Assembly (NCBI GenBank): GCA_016720685.1
Contig: JADKKC010000023.1
Coordinates: 5,898 to 69,897, forward strand
DNA from: Zoogloea sp.
Lineage (GTDB): Bacteria; Pseudomonadota; Gammaproteobacteria; Burkholderiales; Rhodocyclaceae
Direction: 5' to 3'
Length of the DNA stretch: 64,000 nucleotides
In this document: piece by piece, positions 35,201 through 44,161 of the stretch
Layout: the number at the start of each line of letters is the position of its first letter
Numbering within the stretch: the first letter of the stretch is position 1
Translations under genes and position numbers: made by a program
The notes under the pieces: generated by a model
The model's input: only the letters and a program-made list of their open reading frames with translations
Database searches by the model: none
Told to the model about the DNA's origin: nothing

Positions 35201-36927
35201 TCGGCAAAGGTCAGTACCGGCTGGGTGACTTCCAGGCGGTACGGCGGGTTGATCTCGTTGATGCCGAGCAGGTTGGGGCGCGGACCGACGAAGGACACCA
35301 GCGACATGACCAGTTGTTCGCGGATCGGGTCGATCGGCGGGTTGGTCACCTGGGCAAAAAGCTGGCGGAAATAGTTGTAGATCGGCTTGTTCTTGGCCGA
35401 CAGGACGGCCAGCGGGCTGTCGTTGCCCATCGAGCCGGTGGCTTCCTCGCCGCTCTTGGCCATCGGCTCAAGGATGAACTTGATGTCTTCCTGCGTGTAA
35501 CCGAAAGCTTGCTGGCGATCGAGCACCGACGCCGCGCACTCGGGCGCAGCAAGCGATGCAGGCTCGGTACAGGTGTCGAGCTTGATGTTGATGCGCGACA
35601 GCCAGTCCTGGTAGGGCTTTGCGGCGGCGAGGGAGTCCTTGAGCTCCTTGTCGTCGATGATGCGGCCCTGCTCCATGTCGATCAGGAACATCTTGCCGGG
35701 CTGCAGGCGCCACTTCTTGACGATCTTGGAGTCGGGAATCGGCAGCACGCCGGATTCGGAGGCCATCACGACACAATCGTCGTCGGTAACCAGGTAACGG
35801 GCCGGGCGCAGGCCGTTACGGTCGAGGGTGGCGCCGATCTGGCGGCCGTCGGTGAAGGCCACCGCGGCAGGGCCGTCCCACGGCTCCATCATCGCCGCGT
35901 GGTATTCGTAGAAGGCGCGACGCTTCGGGTTCATCAGCGTGTGGGATTCCCAGGCCTCGGGAATCATCATCATCATCGCGTGGGCCAGCGAGTAGCCGCC
36001 CATGACGAGCAACTCGAGGGCGTTGTCGAACGAAGCCGAATCGGACTGACCCGGGTAGATCAGCGGCCACAGCTTATGCAGGTCGTCGCCAAGCAGCGGC
36101 GACGAGGTGCCCTTCTCGCGAGCGCGCATCCAGTTGTAGTTGCCGCGAACGGTGTTGATTTCACCGTTGTGGGCAATGTAGCGGAACGGATGGGCGAGAT
36201 GCCAAGTCGGGAAAGTGTTTGTCGAGAAGCGCTGGTGCACCAGCGACAGCGCGGACACGCAGCGCGGATCCTGCAGGTCGGTGTAGTACTGGCCGACCTG
36301 GTCGGCGAGCAGCAGACCCTTGTAGTTGATGGTCCGCGCCGACATCGACGGCGTGTAGAACTCCTTGCTGTGCTTGAGCTTGAGGCTGCCGATGGCATTG
36401 GCAGCCCGGCGGCGGATCACGTAAAGCTTGCGCTCAAGGGCGTCGGTAACCATCACGTCGGGGCCACGACCGATGAAGACCTGGCGGATTACCGGTTCCT
36501 TGGCCTTGACGGTGGGCGACATCGGCATGGCCGGATCGGTGGGCACGTCGCGCCATCCGAGCACAACCTGGCCTTCGGCGCGCGCAGCACGCTCGATCTC
36601 CTCCTCACAGGCGAGGCGGGAGGCATGCTCTTTCGGCAGGAAAACCATGCCGACGCCGTAGTCGCCGGCAGGCGGCAGGCTGACGCCCTGCTTGGCCATT
36701 TCCTCGCGAAACAGGGTATCCGGAATCTGGATCAGGATGCCTGCGCCGTCGCCCTGCAGCGGGTCGGCACCAACAGCGCCCCGGTGGTCCAGATTCTTCA
36801 GGATCTCGAGACCTTGTAAAACGATCTCGTGGGTTTTGTTGCCCTTGATATGTGCGATGAAGCCGACACCACAGGCGTCATGTTCGTTGGCGGGGTCGTA
36901 AAGACCCTGCTCCAGGGGAAGATCCAT
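32251..36927 (-). CDS. gltB: Glutamate synthase (NADPH) large subunit
   Basis: A 1558-residue subunit that makes two glutamates from glutamine and 2-oxoglutarate. I chose ATG 36927 (MDLPLEQGLYDPANEHDACGVGF); Cys19 in HDACGVGF is the expected glutaminase nucleophile exposed by propeptide cleavage. The central and FMN domains carry the [3Fe-4S] motif CHLNTCPVGVATQDP and HDGGTGASPLSS; the C-terminal beta-helix (GXG) domain is Gly-rich. Full length for the family. It and gltD form the main ammonia-assimilation pair. A terminator for the upstream dgt transcript lies in the gap before it, so gltBD probably has its own promoter there. Confidence 0.97.
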   Translation of the reverse strand: MDLPLEQGLYDPANEHDACGVGFIAHIKGNKTHEIVLQGLEILKNLDHRGAVGADPLQGDGAGILIQIPDTLFREEMAKQGVSLPPAGDYGVGMVFLPKEHASRLACEEEIERAARAEGQVVLGWRDVPTDPAMPMSPTVKAKEPVIRQVFIGRGPDVMVTDALERKLYVIRRRAANAIGSLKLKHSKEFYTPSMSARTINYKGLLLADQVGQYYTDLQDPRCVSALSLVHQRFSTNTFPTWHLAHPFRYIAHNGEINTVRGNYNWMRAREKGTSSPLLGDDLHKLWPLIYPGQSDSASFDNALELLVMGGYSLAHAMMMMIPEAWESHTLMNPKRRAFYEYHAAMMEPWDGPAAVAFTDGRQIGATLDRNGLRPARYLVTDDDCVVMASESGVLPIPDSKIVKKWRLQPGKMFLIDMEQGRIIDDKELKDSLAAAKPYQDWLSRINIKLDTCTEPASLAAPECAASVLDRQQAFGYTQEDIKFILEPMAKSGEEATGSMGNDSPLAVLSAKNKPIYNYFRQLFAQVTNPPIDPIREQLVMSLVSFVGPRPNLLGINEINPPYRLEVTQPVLTFADMAKLREIARYTENKFRSAELDICYPLAWGKEGVEARLASLCAEAENAVLNGSNILIVSDRKVDALNVAIPALLATSAVHQHLVTKGLRTRTGLVVETGSARETHHFAVLAGYGAEAVHPYLALETLTELAKGDPATADKYIKHFIKGVGKGLMKVMSKMGISTFMSYTGAQIFEAIGLQKSLIEKYFTGTSSQVEGISVFAVMEETIRLHQQAFSADPVLANMLDAGGEYAYRVRGDEHMWTPDAIAKLQHATRSNQFDTYKEYAKIINDQGKRHMTLRGLFELKPVGAPVPLEEVESAKDIVKRFATGAMSLGSISTEAHTTLAVAMNRIGGRSNTGEGGEDPKRFIPINQPTKLSEIIGASRIERDLQLQAGDSLRSSIKQVASGRFGVTTEYLVNADQIQIKMAQGAKPGEGGQLPGHKVSEYIGFLRHSVPGVGLISPPPHHDIYSIEDLAQLIHDLKNTNPAADISVKLVSEVGVGTVAAGVAKAKADHVVIAGHDGGTGASPLSSIKYAGSPWELGLAETQQTLVLNRLRSRIRVQVDGQIKTGRDVVIGALLGADEFGFATAPLVVEGCIMMRKCHLNTCPVGVATQDPTLRKRFSGQPEHVVNYFFFVAEEVRELMAQLGVRKFDELIGRADLLDMKAGIEHWKARGLDYSRIFHLPNVPADVPRIHTEVQDHNLGKALDNQLIELARPALEKGEKVSFEVPVRNINRTVGAMLSGKFAAKYGHAGLPDDTVHVKLNGTAGQSFGAFLSRGLTLELVGEGNDYVGKGLSGGRIVVRPAPGFKCDTSSNIIIGNTVLYGATEGEAYFAGVGGERFAVRNSGATTVVEGVGDHGCEYMTGGTVVVLGMTGRNFAAGMSGGVAYVFDEDGTFEGRCNMAQVALEPVEEEFAARQGSEAGDDLEGHGRVDVRHLGMADEALLKMLIERHATYTGSETAKTILADWAASRCRFVKVMPHEYRRALAEMAAQKQNELEAA

Positions 36928-37017
36928 CTTGTTTTTCCTCGACACAACACACACCGGCGCTAACACTTCTGTAGCACCGGACCTTCAAACTGCGGGAGAG
37001 TCGCCCCGTCCGAACCG

Positions 37018-37048
37018 TTAAAAAGCCGGCAGAAACAGCCGGCCGGCT
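37018..37048 (-). terminator. Rho-independent terminator downstream of dgt
   Basis: On the reverse strand AGCCGGC and GCCGGCT pair around CGGCTGTTTCT, and the descending arm runs into TTTTTAA. It lies about 115 bases after the dgt stop and before gltB, so it separates the aroKB-dgt and gltBD transcripts. Confidence 0.75.
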
Positions 37049-37161
37049 ACGGGTGATCCCGACGAGGAGACCGTTCAAACACATTGGGCGAGGCTTGAAT
37101 ATACCGCCGCACGCATCCGTCCTTCAAGGATTTTTTGCGCTGCGGCATTGCTTGCGGCCGA

Positions 37162-38286
37162 TCAGTAGATTTCGCCGACGGCGTACAGACGCCGATGCTC
37201 CTTCATCGCGTATCGATCGGTCATCCCGGCGATATAGTCGGCAATGGCCCGCGGTTTGTCGCTTCTGGCCATCTGCTGGTACTGCGGCGGCAGCAAACGC
37301 GGGTCGTTCATGAAGGCGGCGAACAGATCCTGAATGATGCGCCGGGCCTTGTCGGTCATGCGCAGAACCTGGTAGTGGTGATACAGGTTTTCGCGCAGAA
37401 AGCCCTTGAGAACGCGCAACTCGGGCAACAGCTCTGCGCTGTAGGCAACGAGGCGCGGCGCCACCCGAACATCGTCGAGGGATCCGACCTGCGCCTCCAC
37501 GATGTTCGTGCGGGTTCTGTCGATGAGATCAACCGCCATCAGGTTGATCATGCGCCGGATGGTTTCGTGGATCAGTCGGCGCCCGGCCAGCCCCGGGTAG
37601 GCGCGCTCCACGATCTGCCTGTTGCGGAGAAAGATCGGCACCGCATCGAGCTGTTCGAGGGTGATCAGACCCGAGCGCAGGCCGTCATCGATATCGTGGT
37701 TGTTGTAGGCGATTTCGTCGGCCAGGTTGGCAAGCTGGGCTTCGAGGGAGGGCTGGTGGCCTTCAAGGAAACGGCGTCCGATTTCGCCGAGTCCTTCGGC
37801 GTTCTTGTGCGAGCAATGCTTGAGAATGCCTTCCCGCGTTTCGTGCAGGAGATTGAGTCCGTTGAACTCGGCATAGCTTTCTTCAAGCACGTCGACCGTG
37901 CGCAACGACTGCAGATTGTGCTCGAAGCCGCCGAAATCCTTCATGCAGGTGTTGAGCGCCTCCTGCCCCGCGTGGCCAAAGGGCGTGTGACCGAGATCGT
38001 GGGAAAGGGCCACGGCTTCGGCAAGGTCTTCGTTGAGATGCAGCGCGCGGGCGATCGAGCGGGTGATCTGGGCCACCTCGATGCTGTGGGTCAGCCGCGT
38101 GCGAAACAGGTCACCCTCGTGATTGACGAAAACCTGGGTCTTGTATTCAAGCCGCCGGAAGGCCGTGCAATGCACGATGCGGTCGCGGTCGCGCTGGAAT
38201 TCGCAGCGCGCCAGCGGCGCCGGCTCGGCGATCTGCCGGCCTCGGGAGTTGGCTTCGCAGACCGCGTAGGGCGCCAGTTCGGTCAT
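37162..38286 (-). CDS. dgt: dGTP triphosphohydrolase-like protein
   Basis: A 374-residue HD-domain phosphohydrolase. The metal-binding set is RLTHSIEVAQ, LSHDLGHTPFGHAG and a later Asp in LADEIAYNNHDIDD. The family cleaves dNTPs to nucleoside plus triphosphate and keeps dNTP pools in check; this is the shorter proteobacterial type rather than the E. coli enzyme of about 500 residues. It starts 4 bases after the aroB stop and is the last gene of an aroK-aroB-dgt run common in betaproteobacteria. Confidence 0.92.
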   Translation of the reverse strand: MTELAPYAVCEANSRGRQIAEPAPLARCEFQRDRDRIVHCTAFRRLEYKTQVFVNHEGDLFRTRLTHSIEVAQITRSIARALHLNEDLAEAVALSHDLGHTPFGHAGQEALNTCMKDFGGFEHNLQSLRTVDVLEESYAEFNGLNLLHETREGILKHCSHKNAEGLGEIGRRFLEGHQPSLEAQLANLADEIAYNNHDIDDGLRSGLITLEQLDAVPIFLRNRQIVERAYPGLAGRRLIHETIRRMINLMAVDLIDRTRTNIVEAQVGSLDDVRVAPRLVAYSAELLPELRVLKGFLRENLYHHYQVLRMTDKARRIIQDLFAAFMNDPRLLPPQYQQMARSDKPRAIADYIAGMTDRYAMKEHRRLYAVGEIY

Positions 38287-38290
38287 GAGC

Positions 38291-39370
38291 TCAGCAGCAC
38301 GCTTCGATACTGGCGCGGATGTCGGCGCTTGCGGCCTCGGAAGTGATCACCGCGCGTCCGATCTGCCGGAGCAGCACAAGACGCAGGGTACCGTCGGTCA
38401 CCTTTTTATCGTGGGCCATCAGTTCGAGGTAGCGGTCGGCGCCCAGCGGCGCACCCTTTACCGGCAGCCCGGCACGCTCGTGGATGGCCCGGACCCGCTC
38501 CACATCCGCATCGGACAACCATCCCAGTCGGCGCGACAGGTCGGCCGCCATCACGACTCCGGCCGCAACGGCCTCGCCATGCAACCACTGGCCGTAGCCC
38601 ATGCCGGTTTCGATCGCGTGGCCAAAAGTGTGCCCGAGATTGAGCGTGGCCCGCTCACCCTGCTCGGTTTCGTCAGCCGCGACGACTTCGGCCTTGTTGC
38701 GGCAGGAGCGCTCGACGGCCTCGGCCAGCGCATCCGGATCGCGTGCCAGCAGGCGCGCAATATTGGCCTCGATCCAGTCGAGGAAAGGCAGGTCACGGAT
38801 CAGGCCGTACTTGATGACTTCCGCCAGGCCCGCCTTGAGTTCGCGGTCTGGCAGCGTGTTGAGCACGCTAGTGTCGGCAAGCACGAGTTTCGGCTGGTAA
38901 AAGGCGCCGATCATGTTCTTGCCAAGGGGATGGTTGATGGCCGTCTTGCCGCCGACCGACGAATCCACCTGCGACAACAGCGTGGTCGGCACCTGGATGA
39001 AGGGCACGCCACGCTGGTAGGTGGCCGCCGCAAAACCGACCATGTCACCGACCACTCCGCCGCCAAGGGCGATAAGGGTTGTGCTGCGATCGCAACGCTC
39101 ACCCAGCAAGCCATCGAAGATCAGGTTGAGGGTCGGCCAGTCTTTGTGAGCCTCGCCGTCCGGCAGCACGATCTGGGTTACCAGCAGCCCCTTCGCCTCC
39201 AGACCGGCTACAAAAGGCGCCAGGTAAAGCGGCCCGACCACATCGTTGGTCACCACCGCGACGCGCCGGGTCTTCAGATAGGGGACGATCAGGCCGGGGT
39301 CAGAGAGCACCCCCGCGCCGATACGGATTGGATAACTGCGGTTGTCGAGTTCGACGTTCAAAGTGCGCAT
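38291..39370 (-). CDS. aroB: 3-dehydroquinate synthase
   Basis: A 359-residue NAD- and metal-dependent enzyme that cyclises DAHP to 3-dehydroquinate in the shikimate pathway. LPDGEAHK, the NAD-site GGGVVGDMVGFAAATYQRG, KTAINHPLGKNMIGAFYQP and the zinc-ligand region NLGHTFGHAIE are all present. The start overlaps the aroK 3' end by 13 bases. Confidence 0.96.
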   Translation of the reverse strand: MRTLNVELDNRSYPIRIGAGVLSDPGLIVPYLKTRRVAVVTNDVVGPLYLAPFVAGLEAKGLLVTQIVLPDGEAHKDWPTLNLIFDGLLGERCDRSTTLIALGGGVVGDMVGFAAATYQRGVPFIQVPTTLLSQVDSSVGGKTAINHPLGKNMIGAFYQPKLVLADTSVLNTLPDRELKAGLAEVIKYGLIRDLPFLDWIEANIARLLARDPDALAEAVERSCRNKAEVVAADETEQGERATLNLGHTFGHAIETGMGYGQWLHGEAVAAGVVMAADLSRRLGWLSDADVERVRAIHERAGLPVKGAPLGADRYLELMAHDKKVTDGTLRLVLLRQIGRAVITSEAASADIRASIEACC

Positions 39371-39900
39371 ATGGCTTGCAATTCCTTTTCGACCAGCCGG
39401 ACCATTGCATGAGGCGTGCCGCGCCCGCCTTCGACGACGATGTGCGCCACATCGCGGTAAAACGCGTCGCGAGCAAGGTACATCTCCTGCAGGCGCCCTT
39501 TTGGATCCGACACTTGCAGCAGCGGTCGGCTGCGGTCATGACGGGTTCGCTCCCACAAAATCTGGGGCGGAACGTTCAGATAGACAACCACCCCCCGCTC
39601 TGCGAGCAACGCACGGTTCTCGGGACGAATAGCGGCACCACCCCCGGTGGCAACCACAAGATCGGGCTCATGGGTGAGCGCGTCCAGAGTCTGGGTTTCA
39701 CGACGGCGAAAACCTTCTTCGCCCTCGATTTCGAAGATTGTTGGAATCTTGACGCCTGTGCGTGCCTCGATTTCGTGGTCACTGTCGACAAAACGCCGGC
39801 CGAGGCGCTTTGCGAGCTCTCGGCCGACTGTGGTTTTTCCTGAGCCGGGCATGCCGACCAGGACGATGCAGCGAGTTTTTTCGCTGGAGACTATAGGCAT
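39358..39900 (-). CDS. aroK: Shikimate kinase
   Basis: A 180-residue P-loop kinase phosphorylating shikimate at O3. The Walker A motif GMPGSGKTTVG lies near residues 15-25, the shikimate-binding DSDHEIE follows, then the GGG loop (VVATGGGAAI) and the lid region RSRPLL. I chose ATG 39900 (MPIVSSEKTRCIVLVG) over a longer frame. It precedes aroB with a 13-base overlap and follows the pilQ-Ig-like gene cluster on the same strand, as in related genomes. Confidence 0.95.
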   Translation of the reverse strand: MPIVSSEKTRCIVLVGMPGSGKTTVGRELAKRLGRRFVDSDHEIEARTGVKIPTIFEIEGEEGFRRRETQTLDALTHEPDLVVATGGGAAIRPENRALLAERGVVVYLNVPPQILWERTRHDRSRPLLQVSDPKGRLQEMYLARDAFYRDVAHIVVEGGRGTPHAMVRLVEKELQAICAL

Positions 39901-39926
39901 GAAGAAAGTCAGGATGTCACATGTAA

Positions 39927-39950
39927 CTGGCGGCCCACCGGGGCCGCCAG
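39927..39950 (-). terminator. Strong hairpin between the Ig-like lipoprotein gene and aroK
   Basis: CTGGCGGCCC and GGGCCGCCAG form a perfect 10-bp stem around ACCG. It begins about 10 bases after the TAA of the Ig-like gene. The following reverse-strand sequence TTACATG is only weakly T-rich, so it may attenuate rather than end transcription into aroKB. Confidence 0.5.
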
Positions 39951-39959
39951 CCAACGACG

Positions 39960-41960
39960 CTAATTTTTGTCAGTACAAGAGGGCAGAATGCCAAACGGCG
40001 AAAAGTGGAAGGACGGAGAAACAGCCAAATCGCTCACCTCACTCGCCAGGTAGGGCAGATAAAAACTGCGGGTTGCCGTATTGTTCTGCCCCGCGACGGC
40101 GGCCGTGACCTTTAACTCTATCTTGGTCCAGGCAGCATACGCGGGCGGATAGACAACCCAGAACGCCGCTGCACCCGAATTATCGGTGGTCACCATAACG
40201 CTGGTCGAAGCCGTTGCGCTAGTAACGGGCGGCGTGACAAGCGCCGCGCCATTCGGCTCGAGAACACCGTCACCGTCTTGATCCCCCAATTCTCCACTCT
40301 GAAAGAAACCATCATTATTGGCATCTTCTGAGAAACAAGTCGCCTCAGGAGCCATCACCCACTTACCCGCATTGATGCCCGTGCCCGGTTCAAAGGAGCC
40401 CTTTTGGAATTCGATACCTCGCAGCGCGATCGTCACAGCCTGATTGCGGACCGGATTGCCCGCAGTGTCCGTCACGAAAACACCCCATACAGACGTGTAG
40501 CGAGGCGGATTATCACTTTTCACAATGAGGTTGTCGGTGCCAATGACAATGTTCACCCCCTGCCCTGCAACGGTCAGCTGCGTCGTCTGGGTTACGGAAG
40601 TGCCTAGAACAGTTGCCACGACAGTCACTGCATCCTTGCCCGTCAGGTTGGGATCTGCCTTGAAGGTGGTCGAAGCGACGCCGGACGCGTCGGTGTCGGC
40701 AATCGACGGATTCGCTTGGCCACCACCGGAGGGCGCGGTAAAGATGACCTTGCTACCCGCAACAGGGTTGCCGCTGTCGTCCCGCACGATTGCATAAATG
40801 TTGCCGGTACTATTCGGGGACAGGGTGGAGGGATCGGCCTGCACCACGATCTGGGTCGGCATCAGGGAAACAAAGGAAATCTCGCGCTTGGCCGTCGTAC
40901 CGGAGCCCGAAGATGCTGCCAGAATCGCGGACACCGTTGCGGCTCCCGCACTCGGCGAAGTTACGTAGGCCTTTGCCGTCGTGCCGCTGAAAGCAACGGT
41001 TGCCGCAGCACTCGTCCGCTTGATGGGGTTAGACTGATTGTAGAGTACGTCGGCATCACATGCAGCCAGCGTCATGTAGGCGGAGCCTCGCGAGGATGTG
41101 AAGGTCGCTGACGTTCCGGTCACACCGCCCACAAGCTGGACCTCCACTTCTCGACAAGTGTTGATCGCTACCGTCGCATTACTCGCGGGGCTCGTGAAAG
41201 CAAAATTAATCGCCGAGATCGGAAGGTCCTTGACTGCACTGGCACCCAGGGCGCTGATAGTGATCACATCGGCACCACTGATCGTCGGCTTAAAAGTCAG
41301 CGTCGCCAGCCCGCTGGCATTGGTGGTAACAGTGGCCGGAACCGGGTTGCCGAGCGAGGACTTCACCGCAACCCCCTGATTCGCAATTGCCTTGCCCGCA
41401 CCGTCGAGCAGGGTCACGGTCATCACGACATTTTCGCCAATAACGCCAGAGGAATCTCCACCGAAACCGAGCCTGGAGCCAAGCACAGTAATGGTCGTTT
41501 CCTTCACAAGAGACTGATAAGTTGCCCTGACCTTGACTTCCCGGTTCGCCTTGTTGTCATTCGAATCGAAGGTCACGGTAGCTACGCCGGTCGTCGCGTC
41601 TGTTTTCACAGAACTCTCGGACAAGGAGCCAGAGTCGACCGAGAAATTGACCGTCTCACCCTTCACGATACCGCTCGACTTGTCCTTCAACGTTGCATTG
41701 ATCGATTGACCACCGGAAGCGCCGTCCGTCTGCAGGGTCGGCGAATCAACGGTGAGCGAAAGTTGAGTCACGATGGTCGAGGACGCATTGCTCGCGCAGG
41801 TCGGATCAGTGGTGTAGGGCAGGCAAGTAGAGGTGGCACTAGAGCCACCGCCCCCACCACCTCCGCAACCAACCACTACCACCGCAGCAAGCATGGACAG
41901 GATCAAACCCGACTGGCGCAAGCAGTCGGCAATGTTGGATTTATGCATTTTAAGTTCCAT
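39960..41960 (-). CDS. Large lipoprotein with bacterial Ig-like repeats, in the pilus gene cluster
   Basis: A 666-residue predicted surface or periplasmic lipoprotein. The signal peptide LSMLAAVVVVGCGGGGGGG carries a lipobox ending in Cys followed by an unusual Gly-rich tether. Several Big_1-like Ig repeats follow (patterns such as VNFSVDSGSLSESSVKTDATTGVATVTFDS and KVIFTAPSGGGQANPSIADTDASGVASTTFKA). Near the C-terminus DANNDGFFQSGELGDQDGDGVLEPNG looks like a calcium-binding, dockerin/EF-hand-like loop pair. Composition is less GC-rich than its neighbours. It lies 14 bases after pilQ, so it is probably expressed with the pilus genes; a role in adhesion or secretin support is only inferred. 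Confidence 0.8.
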   Translation of the reverse strand: MELKMHKSNIADCLRQSGLILSMLAAVVVVGCGGGGGGGSSATSTCLPYTTDPTCASNASSTIVTQLSLTVDSPTLQTDGASGGQSINATLKDKSSGIVKGETVNFSVDSGSLSESSVKTDATTGVATVTFDSNDNKANREVKVRATYQSLVKETTITVLGSRLGFGGDSSGVIGENVVMTVTLLDGAGKAIANQGVAVKSSLGNPVPATVTTNASGLATLTFKPTISGADVITISALGASAVKDLPISAINFAFTSPASNATVAINTCREVEVQLVGGVTGTSATFTSSRGSAYMTLAACDADVLYNQSNPIKRTSAAATVAFSGTTAKAYVTSPSAGAATVSAILAASSGSGTTAKREISFVSLMPTQIVVQADPSTLSPNSTGNIYAIVRDDSGNPVAGSKVIFTAPSGGGQANPSIADTDASGVASTTFKADPNLTGKDAVTVVATVLGTSVTQTTQLTVAGQGVNIVIGTDNLIVKSDNPPRYTSVWGVFVTDTAGNPVRNQAVTIALRGIEFQKGSFEPGTGINAGKWVMAPEATCFSEDANNDGFFQSGELGDQDGDGVLEPNGAALVTPPVTSATASTSVMVTTDNSGAAAFWVVYPPAYAAWTKIELKVTAAVAGQNNTATRSFYLPYLASEVSDLAVSPSFHFSPFGILPSCTDKN

Positions 41961-41974
41961 TCAGACCTGGGTTT

Positions 41975-44161
41975 TCAACGTAACCCAAGCTGATCGTTGA
42001 TGATGCGGGGCGTGATGAAGACGAGCAGTTCGGTCTTGTTGTCCTTGCGCTCGTTGTTCCGGAACAGGTAGCCCAGAACAGGAATATCTCCGAGCAAAGG
42101 AACCTTGGTCGTGTTGTTGCCGACTTCCTGAATATAAATACCGCCGATGACGATCGTGCCACCGTTCTCGACAACGACTTCGGTCTTGACGTGCTTGGTG
42201 TCGATCGGGACGTTACCGCCGGCAACCGGCTGGTCGTAACGGGCCTGGTCCTTGTTCACCTCGATAGCCATCATGACCTTGCCGTCAGGTGTGATCTGAG
42301 GCTTCACTTTCAGCGCAAGATTGGCTTTCTTGAAGCTGACGGTGGAGGCCTGTAATCCGCTGGCCGTTGTTTGATAGGGGATTTCGGAACCCTGCTCGAT
42401 GATCGCTTCAGCCTTGTCCGCCGTCATGACGCGCGGGCGGGACACCACTTTGCCGCGGCCGTCGGCTTCGAGTGCAGAGACTTCGAGGTCTATGTAGCGG
42501 GTTGCTGCACTGTTCCACAAGGCAAAGGACAGGGCCCCCGCCTGCTTGGCATTTATATTGCTCGCCGGCAGGTTAAGGGCCAGCGTATCCCTGAAAAAGT
42601 CTGGCTTGGTCTCGATTTGCCCGGCCTGATAACCCGTGCCGGCCAGTCCGCCGCCGAAGTTATTACGGAAGACGGATACGCCGTCAGACGTTGTGCCGAG
42701 TTGCCCGCCCGTTTTGCCGCCAAAACCCAGCCTTACACCGAGGTTGCGTGCAAAAGTGTCGGTTGCCTCGACGATCTGGGCCTCGATCAGCACCTGACGC
42801 TGCTCCACATCGACTTCGGCGATCAGGCGGCGCATCTCCTCAAGGCGGGAGGGAATGTCATTGACGAAAATCTTGTTGCTACGCTCGTCGGGAACAACGC
42901 TGCCCCGCTTGGAGAGCACGGTCTGGTCCTTGTTCTTGAGGAACTCGGCGACGCTCTTGGCCTTGTGATAGTTGATCTGGAAGCTCTCGGTACGCAGGGG
43001 CTCCAGATCCCCGATCTGCGCCTTCGCTTCGAGATCGAGCTTTTCACGGGCCGCCAGTTCATCCCGCGGCGCGATCCAGATGACGTTGCCGTTCTTGCGC
43101 ATGTCGAGGCCACGCGCCTGCAGGATGATGTCGAGAGCCTGATCCCAGGGCACATCCTTGAGGCGCAGCGTAAGGTTGCCCTGCACGGAGTCGCTGGTAA
43201 TGATGTTGAAGTTGGTGAAATCGGCGATCACCTGCAGCACGGATCGTACGTCGATATTCTGGAAGTTCAGCGAGAGCTTTTCACCACCGAAGCGGTTCTT
43301 GCCGATCCCCTGGGTGAGCTTGTTGGGATCTTCCTTGACCGGCTTAACCTCAAGAACAAACTGGTTGTCGCTCTGGTAGGCGTTGTGCTCCCACAAACCC
43401 TTTGGCGTGATCGTCATGCGAACGTTGCCACCCTGCGTCTGGGTCAGAACGCTCGAAACCGGAGTGCCGAAATCGACCACGTCGAGCTTGCGGCGGAATT
43501 GCTCGGGCGCATCGGTCTTCAGAAAATCAACGATCAGGCTGGAACCCTGCTGCCGGATGTCGATGCCGGCATTCGGATCGGAAAGATCGACAACCAGCCG
43601 GCCTTCGCCATCTTTCCCGCGCCGGAAATTGACGTCACGGATGGTATGCCGCTCACCCTGCGACAGGGTCGGCGGTGCAGCGAACTGCGTGGACTGGGAC
43701 GCCCCCATGCCCGCAGCCTCCTTGAACTGGGATGCGGACAGGGTGATCAGGAGATCCTTGTCCTCAATGCGGGCGTCGTACGGAAATACGCGGGTCAGAT
43801 TCAGCACGAGACGCGTACGGTCGCCAACCTGGACGATATTCACGCTACGCAGCTCTCCCGTGTTGAGCACCTGGCTGTTGCGACCGAGAGCGTTGGCGGT
43901 ATCTGGAAAATCGAAGGCGATTCGAGCCGGATTGGCAACGCTGAAACTTCCCGGAACAGCCGCGAGGGGCTGGGCCATGGTCAGCTTGAGAATGATATTG
44001 CCGCCTTGTTCCGCAGCAACGATCTTCTCGATACGGTTGCCGGTCTGCACGGTCGCAGCCGGCGGCGTTTGCGCCAGCACGGAAACGGTCGGGACAAGAC
44101 TTCCGAAACTGGCCGCCAGAACCAGCGCGCCAAGCCTGACACCACAACTTCTTGTTTTCAT
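41975..44161 (-). CDS. pilQ: Type IV pilus secretin PilQ
   Basis: A 728-residue outer-membrane secretin through which the pilus passes. It has a signal peptide, two AMIN peptidoglycan-binding domains (about residues 40-250), a secretin/TonB short domain, N domains (LNFQNIDVRSVLQVIADFTNFNII), and the C-terminal secretin beta domain with VPLLGDIPVLGYLFRN and LLVFITPRII. Full length. Its start overlaps the pilP stop (ATGA). The operon order pilM-N-O-P-Q is intact on this strand. Confidence 0.97.
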   Translation of the reverse strand: MKTRSCGVRLGALVLAASFGSLVPTVSVLAQTPPAATVQTGNRIEKIVAAEQGGNIILKLTMAQPLAAVPGSFSVANPARIAFDFPDTANALGRNSQVLNTGELRSVNIVQVGDRTRLVLNLTRVFPYDARIEDKDLLITLSASQFKEAAGMGASQSTQFAAPPTLSQGERHTIRDVNFRRGKDGEGRLVVDLSDPNAGIDIRQQGSSLIVDFLKTDAPEQFRRKLDVVDFGTPVSSVLTQTQGGNVRMTITPKGLWEHNAYQSDNQFVLEVKPVKEDPNKLTQGIGKNRFGGEKLSLNFQNIDVRSVLQVIADFTNFNIITSDSVQGNLTLRLKDVPWDQALDIILQARGLDMRKNGNVIWIAPRDELAAREKLDLEAKAQIGDLEPLRTESFQINYHKAKSVAEFLKNKDQTVLSKRGSVVPDERSNKIFVNDIPSRLEEMRRLIAEVDVEQRQVLIEAQIVEATDTFARNLGVRLGFGGKTGGQLGTTSDGVSVFRNNFGGGLAGTGYQAGQIETKPDFFRDTLALNLPASNINAKQAGALSFALWNSAATRYIDLEVSALEADGRGKVVSRPRVMTADKAEAIIEQGSEIPYQTTASGLQASTVSFKKANLALKVKPQITPDGKVMMAIEVNKDQARYDQPVAGGNVPIDTKHVKTEVVVENGGTIVIGGIYIQEVGNNTTKVPLLGDIPVLGYLFRNNERKDNKTELLVFITPRIINDQLGLR

